DNA of 64,000 nt, taken from Gambelia wislizenii. Taxonomy: Eukaryota > Chordata > Lepidosauria > Squamata > Crotaphytidae. A program made the position numbers and the translations under genes. Of this stretch, positions 56,790 to 64,000 are shown piece after piece. The stretch covers positions 233,534,501-233,598,500 of the forward strand of contig JAUMIR010000004.1 of the NCBI GenBank assembly GCA_030847615.1, written 5' to 3'. Below the pieces are notes generated by a model. The model made no database searches. It worked only from the letters and a program-made list of their open reading frames with translations, and was not told the origin of the DNA. Position 1 is the first letter of the stretch. Every line of letters begins with the position of its first letter.

Positions 56790-59700
56790 CTGTATCTTTG
56801 GGCTTTTTATAAAGCCACTTTTTCTCTGGATGTCATCTGACAACTTATTTTGTTGACCCAAGCAATCTTAAAGACTCTTCAATTTCATCTGAAAATTTAA
56901 AGCTAAACCACATCAGGAGGCTAATAGTAAAATGAGAGATGTGTGACACAATAAAGGAAGCCATAGTATAGGACAATGAGTCTTGGTTTTGCTACTTACT
57001 ACTAGTAGGACTGTTATATTTGAGTTTAGAACGTGAGCTAACAGTGGGTGGAAAGAGGAAAAGAAAGACAGACAAGAGACAGCATGGCTTTCAAATGTCA
57101 TGATTAGAAAATTATCACAGCAAATAGATGAGAGATAATTATAGACACAGAAAAGGAAGCAGAGCCCAAGACTGACAAAAGTTAGCCATGCTCACTGTTT
57201 TCAGAAGAGTGCTTAGCATCACCACTTTCATTTCTGCAGTGTATCAATCATATAAATCAGAAGGTCACATCTAAGAATTAAAGGTCAGGCTCAATGACAT
57301 AAATGAGATCCACGACTGGTGTTCTGCACCCAGGCATACTAAATGCTCTTGAGGGTTTTTTTTTTAACATTGCAAAGGATGCTGATCTATAAAGGCTTGA
57401 AAACATGTTGAATGTGACTTCCTGGGCTTGATATAGCCCATCAAGGTTCAAGTAATTTATCACTTTAGGTTGGTTATCACATTAAAATGGCAATCTCTGC
57501 AGGAAATTAGATTATTTGTACTGCAAAACACTTAATCTAAAGCAGGCTTGAGGTATTTTTCAACTGTACCCAGTATGAACGGCACCATTGAAGGCTAAGA
57601 ACATTTTGTAAGGCATAGAACAATTCTTCTAGCATTTGAAGTGGCAAGAGCATGAAATGAAATTATTCCCTGAAATCTTAACTCAGCCATGAACTCATAG
57701 GGGGTCTTTAGTAAGTCACTGTTGCTTAACCTCAGATCATGCCCAATCCATATTTTACTACAACAGTCCACACAGGAAAGTTGTATGGCAGGGACACGGT
57801 GGAAAGATTACCACCACCTGCAAGACCAGGCCAGGAGGATGAAGGCTGTCAGGGGGGCTGTGCTGTCTCAAGCCCTTCCCTCTCCATTCCCAATTGAAAG
57901 GATACATGTGGCAGCTTGGAGATTGTAGGATTCTTTTGTGTGCCATTTGCCTTCCCCATTGCGAAGGCTAGTGGCATCTATGGTTATCATCTCAAGGGAG
58001 TGCTGTTTCAGAAAAAAGGGTCAGGCATACTCCAGCCTCCCAGAGACTTGAGGTATTCCTTCTGTGCTGTTTTCATTTATGAAAAGTGCAATGCAAAATA
58101 CTAGGCATCGCTAACTTTCTGCAGGCATTCAGGATATGGCTAATCTGAATGCACATGTCTTCTCCCCCCAACTTCATTGCGCTATCTTCATGTGGAAAGT
58201 GAAAGTCTGAAAAAGCGTGCAGCCTCTTAATGTACAAGCTCTCTATGATGTGAGGGTTCCCAATTATGTGAAGAGTCTCTCCATTTCTCGCCTTTTCACT
58301 TTCCATATGAAGAAAGGGACAACAGCGGGGGACAGGGCTAACGTTTTCTCACATGCTCAGGTTAATCTTTCTTGAACACATGAAAAAGACTATTATTTCA
58401 TTCTATACATATAAATAGGTCTGCCCTCTACCCATTCTCTGCACTGGGTACAGCTGGGATCATGCAGAGTAAAGTAAATATGAACAAGACAGATCACATT
58501 CTCTCCCTGGCTGCAAGCCCAAGGATGGCTGAGGTTGCTTAGGTACAAAGGAAAAAAGGACCACAAGATCCATCTTTAAGTACTTTGTGGACTGTAGCCC
58601 AATTGCAACTTTCATATTGGCAGCGCTCTGTTTTGTTGATAGGCTTGACTGCTTTGGCCAACCTTATTTGGTTTTATCTTCCAGTAGGTAAATTTATTTT
58701 TTCAACAGAAAAAAATGATAAAACTTTCCTTGTCCTGGGTCAATTATCTTTGCTTTCTGTTATGAAAGTTTTAAATCATGAAACCATCATTGAGGTGGCA
58801 CAAATGGGAAATTAATGAGTTGTGTAACACTGGCACAAGATCAGAATATCAAATGGAACAAATAGACCTCCACCACTTAATAAAAAGGGACACTGCCAGA
58901 TTACAAGCAATTGAACTGAAAAAGAAAGAGGTATTGTTATCTGGAAAATATATATATTTGGCAGTGTTCTAGCTGTCACTCATACCACTGGCATAGGTTT
59001 TAAAAGAGAATGAGTGGTTTCACTTGGCTTCAAAGTTAAATTTTAAAGCAGATGTTAGTTACTGGCGGTACTATGAAATTAGGAACCAAATTAGATGTAC
59101 GTTGGTGAAATTCTAAGAGTGAATGATCTAAGATTACTTCTTCATTATTCAAATTCGCATTATCAACACAGTAGTTCAGTTCCTATCAAGGTGATGGGTG
59201 GCAAATGACTGTTGGCCAGTCACCTGTAGCCTCTGAGTTTTGAGATAGTGGGCAAGCCCACAATTCCCTGTTGTGTACCCATTCATCCAGTTCTAGGAAT
59301 CAGGTACTGGTTCTGATCACCTTGTGGGACTGACAGTAGAATGATGGTGAGAGAGGGGCCTTTACTGATAGTTAAAAACAACAACAACTGGGCAGTCATA
59401 CTTAAAATGCATACAATCACCGAACCAGCTACAGTTCAACACTCACCAAACCAAACACACGTGTTTTGAGACAGGCCTTTACCAAACAGTCCTTTCTCAA
59501 GCCGGTAGGTTTCAATCTTTACTCCCGGAATCCCTAAAAATTGGCTATGCTGGCTGAGGTCTTCTGGGACTTGAAGTCCAAAACCCTCGAAGGATTAAAG
59601 GTCAAGAAGTACCAATCTAAGCCGTGGTTGCCATTAGGAAGCAAGTAATAGACACAGAAACTGAGGCCTGATGCAATACCCAATTGATTTATACTGTAAC

Positions 59701-60880
59701 AACATCAGGGGCTACAGGGCAGGATGAAATGGCCCACATTTTATGGACAGATGGTGTAGAAAGATGTCTCTTCCATTTCCCCCACTCCCCCTTCCAGATA
59801 TCTAGAAAAAAAGGAAGATGTCATACTAGCGGGGCGGGGGGGAAGCAGCCCACTATTCAAGTATACATAGCATACATTAAACTGTGGGTTTCCCCCCTCA
59901 GCACAGTGCTTGTTAGGCAGGCTGCATGTCATTACTGTGACACAGCTGGAAAAAATTGGCTGGGCAAAGGGGACTTGCCCAGGATTACCAATGGCCCATG
60001 GCTGAGTGCCTAGGAGACCCATAGTAGCTCTCAGCATGGTTTAAACAAGCTGCCACAAATTTGCTGCCTGCATCACCAAAGTTAATACCCTTGCCTTTTT
60101 TTTAACCTTTGTGATTTACAACTTTCACAGACATACACATATACAAACAACAACAAAATAGTTGGCTGCAGTTTGACCATCACAAAGACACCCCACAGTT
60201 AGTAGGGTACTGCTATTTATACTTAAAGCTGGTATTTCCACATTTTTTTTCCTTGAGTATGTTTTGGCTATAACCCTCAAGCCACTTCCCAGAAGTAGCT
60301 CCAATGACTCTGCAGGAATATCATTTTCTCAGAAATCAGGGGCAGGAGCAAGAGTAGGTAAGGATTATAGCCTTCTGATCCTGAAAAATGGAATCTACCA
60401 TATTTATGACAGAATGCCATGGTTGTAGTCTACATTTCTTGGACAAGAAAATGGACAAGGGAATTCTCCTTTTGATATGATGGCTACAACTAGCACCCCA
60501 TTTGAAGAATGCTAGGAAATTAAAAGCAGTAAGCAATGTAGCTTGAGGATATTTCAAGTTTTGCTTTATTTGGTAGGACTCAGCCAAATTGCCTTCTTTT
60601 CCACTGAAATCTTATGGACCGCGTTGGTCAACTGATAAAGTGTGGGGATTTCTTGGTTAACCCCCTCCTGGAGATTTCTTCATTTAAATAAGGGATGGGT
60701 AATCTTTTTTGGGGTCAAGAGCCACATTTCCTCAGAAAAAGTCCAGCTGGAGCTGCTTACTGCTGGTGCGTGATACCAGAGAGAATAGGGGGAGAACCAG
60801 AATCGCTGCCCTGCCAAGAAGGCATCTCTTCAACCACGCACAAGGCTCTTATTCTACTACATGTTGGGCCTTACCTCCAC
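56790..60880. other. Intron 9 sequence without recognisable gene
   Basis: Over 4 kb with little repeat signature: a foldback element at about 59505-59612 and an (AAC)n run at 59381-59396. The ORFs here are short and lack splice-phase or domain support. This is the longest stretch in the intron with few visible repeats. Confidence 0.5.
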
Positions 60881-60884
60881 TATA

Positions 60885-61641
60885 CAGAGATACTTCAGTT
60901 AACCAAGTAGATGTAGTCCTGAACACTAATCTTTAACCCCCCCCCAAAAAAAAATTGGAATCAGAGGCAAAAATATATGGAAAGGACAGGAATAGGTTCC
61001 TGCACCAAAAGGAAGTCCATTTCAACATGTTTCAGCAAACCTTTCATTCTAAATTAGCAATATGTGCAGGTGAAATGAAACAACCTGGTCAGGTTGGCTT
61101 GTATGAGGAAAAAAAGAGATAACATTTTGGACCCTCTAGAGACTATCTGAACACTTCTTCCAAAATTCATCCAGTGAATTTTTTTCTTTCACCAGCTCCC
61201 ACTTCTCTTATGATTTCCATTCTGGTGGCCAAGCTTACAATCTATGCCTTTTCAACATACTGGGGATAGCTAGTTAGGCAAGCCTATCTGCTCTGCCCTT
61301 TTCTTTCTGTTGTGTTGTTCATGTATGCTCAGTAAGTGAGTCTGGAGGCAGTGGCTGTTTACCTTGCCTGCTGTAGGCAGGCACACATAGTACAGTAGGA
61401 TCAGCTCAAGTTTTATTGCACTGTTTACTGCAGACATGCTATAGCAACATAGCACCAAAAGTCTGTGTTTCTCCAGCCCTCCTTCACCACTCTCCTGATG
61501 CCAATGCTGCTAAAACACACACAGACACACAACTTTCCAGCTTGACACAGCAAAAGGAAGAAAAGGGAGGCTGGGGGGACATAAAAAGTTTTGTAAGAAT
61601 GAGCTTCTTGGTCATTGGCTTTGTTAGCATAAGTATGCCTG
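60885..61641. mobile_element. TA-flanked DNA transposon, 757 bp, copy 2
   Basis: It starts CAGAGATACTTCAGTTAACC and ends GTTAGCATAAGTATGCCTG, with TA on both sides (60883-60884 and 61642-61643). It is in the same orientation as copy 1 at 51655. The clean TA duplication fixes the family's ends and its mariner/pogo-type character. Confidence 0.82.
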
Positions 61642-61644
61642 TAC

Positions 61645-62219
61645 TAAGATGTGTACATGTATGAAAAATATATGCCAAAAGCATTAACCAGGACCGCCTT
61701 GCTCTGGCATATTGGTCATAATTTTTCAGGATACACTTAGCTGTATTTTTAAAAGTCACCAAATGTGGTCAAGTTGATGTCTCTCCTTCCTCTGGTAAAA
61801 AGTGGGGGGAAAGTAGTGCTTTATGCCACTTTCTAGATCTTGTTGGATTCTGAAATCCATCAGCCCCATGGCCAGTGGCCAGAGATAATGGGTGCAGCAG
61901 TTCTACAACAGCTGGAGGGACACAGGTTCTCCACACCTACTTCATGCTTTGGAATTATTCAAGGAGTTTTCCAAGATTATAGGGCAGAAGAAATGCCAGT
62001 ATCCCTCAACCTACTTAAGATCCTGGTACATTTTTATTGAAGAAACAACAGTTCCTGGGTTGTTTTTGTTTTTTGTAGAACAAGACATTTTCTTCCGTGT
62101 TGCTCCAACATTTATAAAGAACACTTGTTTACAGTCTAAATTGTTCAGGAGTGCTGTTGCATTATTTTAATGAAATTCTTTTGTCTTCAATTGTTTCCCC
62201 CCAATGACATACACAATAT
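61645..62219 (-). other. NFATC1: Candidate 3' UTR of the short NFATC1 isoform (isoform A type)
   Basis: This sequence follows the read-through stop of exon 9 on the minus strand. Three possible poly(A) signals occur: AATAAA at 62224-62219 overlapping the stop, ATTAAA at 62171-62166, and AATAAA at 62038-62033. The first has an immediate GU-rich follow-up (TTGTGTATGTCATTGGGG). Which is used cannot be told from sequence. Below 61645 the TA-flanked transposon begins. Confidence 0.5.
62033..62038 (-). terminator. NFATC1: Candidate proximal poly(A) signal AATAAA of short NFATC1
   Basis: It lies about 185 nt beyond the short-isoform stop. The following sequence is only weakly GU-rich. It competes with the AATAAA overlapping the stop (62224-62219). 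Confidence 0.4.
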
Positions 62220-62224
62220 TTATT
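62219..62224 (-). terminator. NFATC1: AATAAA overlapping the short-isoform stop codon
   Basis: In the string AAATAAAT the TAA stop (62222-62220) lies inside the hexamer. A GU-rich stretch begins 3 nt later. It is a candidate proximal poly(A) signal that would leave a 3' UTR of only a few tens of bases. Confidence 0.4.
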
Positions 62225-62390
62225 TCTGGTGGGTTCTAACCAAAAATAAGTTGTTACCATTAGCAGGAAGATAGGTGAAAAGTTGGTACTGGCTTCTCTT
62301 TCTCTTTCCATTGCAGACATAGAAATTAACCTGGACAGGACTGGTAATTCTCTGATTGCGAAATGGTGGGATCTCAATCACCAATGAAGT
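62220..62390 (-). CDS. NFATC1: NFATC1 exon 9 read-through form: short isoform C-terminus
   Basis: If the exon 9 donor is ignored, the frame continues past LPAN for 12 residues, [12 protein letters not shown], and stops at TAA. Mammalian NFATC1 has a short isoform (A) made in just this way: exon 9 is terminal, a proximal poly(A) site is used, and the tail begins NGNxxFL. From memory, the human tail is longer (about 19 residues) and otherwise different. The short form lacks the second transactivation region and both sumoylation motifs of exon 10. This reading frame is seen directly; its use in this animal is an inference. Confidence 0.7.
   Translation of the reverse strand, partial: TSLVIEIPPFRNQRITSPVQVNFYVCNGKRKRSQYQLFTYLPANGNNLFLVRTHQK
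62258..62390 (-). CDS. NFATC1: NFATC1 exon 9: end of the Rel-homology (IPT/TIG) region
   Basis: The exon is 133 nt, starting after TTCCTTTTAG and ending AATG|GTAACA. It encodes 44 codons plus the first base of a Val codon. [33 protein letters not shown] and [10 protein letters not shown] match the C-terminal part of the NFAT Rel-homology region, the second immunoglobulin-like (IPT) domain, with the basic KRKRS nuclear-localisation-type segment. The phase joins exon 10 as LPAN-V-PIIKTEP, as in human NFATC1 isoform C. The donor GTAACA lacks the usual +5 G, so it is weaker than the exon 10 donor, which fits alternative use of this exon as a terminal exon. Confidence 0.95.
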
Positions 62391-62935
62391 CTAAAAGGAA
62401 ATATTTAAAATAAAATTAAAGATGGAGAAAAATCTGAACAAACAATTACTTAAACAGAAGGATCTATAAACTAATCAATTACTTTCAAAGCTTAGCAAGA
62501 ATATTTCCAGCATCCTCAAAAATGACTTTTCCTACAGAGGACTAACTATGTAACAGCTAATCTGAGTGGCTTCAGAGATCTAATTTTTCATAGTCATGCA
62601 TGTGAACACAAAATACATCAGATGTGAATAACTATGGGGGGATTTTTATTTTGCTGTATAACTCTCTAAAATTTATGTGAGTAGTCATCTAAGGGCTGGA
62701 AGGAACAGTTTTCAAACTGCATCTGTAGAGGAGAACTTGATGGTCAAGGGAAGCATATCCCTCTCACCCTTGAATTCTTCCCGCCAGTCATGCTCTCCTG
62801 ACCCCACTTTATCTTAAAGAGGAAAAACAATGGCAAATTGAACTTTATGTCCTCATCATAAAACTGTCAGAGTGGAGCTTCACCAGAAGGACACAGTTGC
62901 CTGCCAAAAAGCCCCCCCACCTATATAAATCTTTT

Positions 62936-63093
62936 GAGCTAGCACTGAGTCGCTTTTGAGGGTTGGACTACAACTCTGAGAAATGAGGGTTTGGATCCCC
63001 ACTCAGCCATGGAAACCCAAGTCAAACTTTCACACCCTTATAGGAAGGCAATGTCAAATGTCGTCTGAATAAATCTTGCCAAGAAAAGCCCAC
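62936..63093 (+). mobile_element. tRNA-headed SINE (Sauria type), truncated
   Basis: The head 'gagctagcactgagtcgc', 'ggttggactacaactctgag' and a B-box-like GTTTGGATCCCCAC lead to 'cactcagccatggaaaccca' and 'aataaatcttgccaagaaaa'. It is the same family as 34310-34546, in the opposite orientation, and lacks the BovB-like tail. Confidence 0.75.
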
Positions 63094-63189
63094 AGTATTT
63101 ATTTTATTTACCCAAGGCAGTTTACAAAGGCTACAAAATTAATGTGAAGTCTAAGGCTCACAGCCAGCATCCATAGATTTTCCTTGGGT

Positions 63190-63990
63190 TTTTTCGGGGC
63201 TGTGAGGCCATGTTCTGGAAGGGTTTATTTCTGACATTTTGCCTGCAACTGTGGCTGGCATCTTCAGAGAATGGTTGGGTAGCAGTGTGTGTGGAGTCCA
63301 GATCAGACATCACAAGAGCAGCCAGACCCAGAAAAAACTACAGGAATGAAGAAAAGCAGCCACCCAAAGGGAAGGTATTTTTACCATACATCAAAGGAGT
63401 CACAGACAGAATAGGGGAACTGATGAGGAAACATAACCTCCAAACAATCTACAGACCAACCAAGAAAATCCAAGAAATGGTACGCTTAGCAAAGGACAAA
63501 AGAGACCCTCTCACAGCTGCAGGAGTTTACCGCATACTATGCAGCTGTGGACAAGTTTACATAGGGACCACTAAATGCAGTGTGCAAACACGAATCAAGG
63601 AACATGAGAGACACTGCAGACTGGGCCAGCCAGAAAAATCAGCAGTAGCAGAACATGTTATAAACCAACCTGGACACAAAATGTTATTTTAAAACACAGA
63701 AATTCTGGACCAGGCCAACAACTATCATGTCAGAATGCACAGAGAAGCTACTGAAATCCACAACACCTGGACAACTTCAACAGGAAAGAAGAAACCCTAA
63801 AAGTAAACAACATCTGGCTACCAGTCCTGAAAAACAATAGAATCAAAACTCAACACTTACAAAGGAATTCCACCCAGGGACAGGAGGATTTCCAGCCTAT
63901 AATGGTCCATGAACCAACCATTAGCCAAACAGACACCAATCATCCTTTCATTTCTATACCCAGAAACTAACCATTCAAATGCACAAATTT
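63190..63990 (+). mobile_element. Penelope-like retroelement fragment with GIY-YIG endonuclease domain
   Basis: The stretch 63190-63272 is a terminal-repeat piece (GGCCATGTTCTGGAAGGGTT, TTCTGACATTTTGCCTGCA, GTGGCTGGCATCTTCAGAGA). It is followed directly by the coding end of a Penelope-like element. In the open frame starting at 63210, residues 105-119 form GVY-x9-YIG with a C-x-C pair inside, followed by R128 and E131-H132. This is the GIY-YIG nuclease core of these elements. The link region KKIQEMVRLAKDKRD precedes it. After a stop at 63690-63692 the same frame still reads NTEILDQANNYHVRMHREAT. After one frameshift it reads RKEETLKVNNIWLPVLK. The reverse transcriptase is absent. Confidence 0.88.
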
Positions 63991-64000
63991 ACATATACTC

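Larger units (their letters stand above)
41059..62257 (-). other. NFATC1: NFATC1 intron 9 (21.2 kb)
   Basis: The intron begins with the donor GTAACA after exon 9 and ends in CTTTAAACAG before exon 10. It splits a Val codon (G|TT). The first few hundred bases (62219 downwards) double as 3' UTR of the short isoform. The rest is repeats and unique sequence. Confidence 0.92.
62391..64000 (-). other. NFATC1: NFATC1 intron 8 (partial)
   Basis: This is sequence upstream of exon 9 on the minus strand, entered through a TTCCTTTTAG acceptor. It contains a SINE and a Penelope-like fragment. The preceding exon lies outside the window. Confidence 0.9.

Noticed and set aside
62162..62377. 71-codon minus-strand frame across exon 9 ([12 protein letters not shown]...)
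   Set aside because: It is in the wrong frame. The NFAT frame ([13 protein letters not shown]...) is offset and has clear homology and splice sites.
1..64000. Any CRISPR array, operon, phage or bacterial defence system
   Set aside because: The sequence is vertebrate intron with long spliced gene structure. The regular repeats seen are microsatellites or transposons, and no prokaryotic gene organisation exists.

Overview
The window is intronic vertebrate DNA, most likely from a squamate reptile (a lizard). Two lines support this. The only protein-coding gene is a vertebrate NFAT gene. The repeat load is typical of squamates: a 5S-rRNA-headed SINE with an RTE/BovB-type tail, tRNA-headed SINEs sharing that tail, BovB, L1, CR1/L2-type LINE ends, Penelope-like fragments, and many short palindromic DNA transposons. 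The species cannot be named from sequence alone.

The gene is NFATC1 on the minus strand, seen from intron 8 (human numbering) to the 3' UTR. Exon 9 (62258-62390) encodes the end of the Rel-homology region. Exon 10 (40378-41058) encodes the long C-terminal transactivation region and carries two sumoylation-type motifs. Exon 11 has only 50 coding nucleotides (1110-1159) and encodes the last 15 residues and the stop. Reading phases agree across all three exons, and every junction has GT/AG ends. Intron 9 is 21.2 kb and intron 10 is 39.2 kb. Reading through the exon 9 donor gives a short alternative C-terminus ending at a TAA that overlaps an AATAAA. This matches the known split in NFATC1 between a short isoform (A) using a proximal poly(A) site and a long isoform (C) using exons 10 and 11.

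Layout by position: 1-1109, 3' UTR of the long isoform; 1110-1159, last coding exon; 1160-40377, intron 10, with foldback elements, a hAT element (6819), a BovB with a nested TA-flanked MITE (13.3-15.7 kb), an inverted Penelope-type repeat with hammerhead-like folds (15.8-16.2 kb), a 5S SINE (25.1 kb), a TA-flanked element with a nested SINE (32.0-32.7 kb) and other SINE and MITE copies; 40378-41058, exon 10; 41059-62257, intron 9, with PIF/Harbinger-like MITEs, a 5'-truncated L1 (45.8-48.1 kb), paired direct repeats carrying a hammerhead-like core (48.7 and 49.5 kb), CR1 ends (one with a nested LINE fragment), and two copies of a ~755-bp element (51.7 and 60.9 kb); 62258-62390, exon 9; 62391-64000, intron 8, with a SINE and a Penelope-like GIY-YIG fragment.

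No operon, CRISPR array, tRNA, rRNA gene or second host gene was found. I see no sign of a wholly new biological system. The most interesting points are the isoform-switch architecture of NFATC1, the hammerhead-like ribozyme fossils, and several nested or unassigned transposon families.
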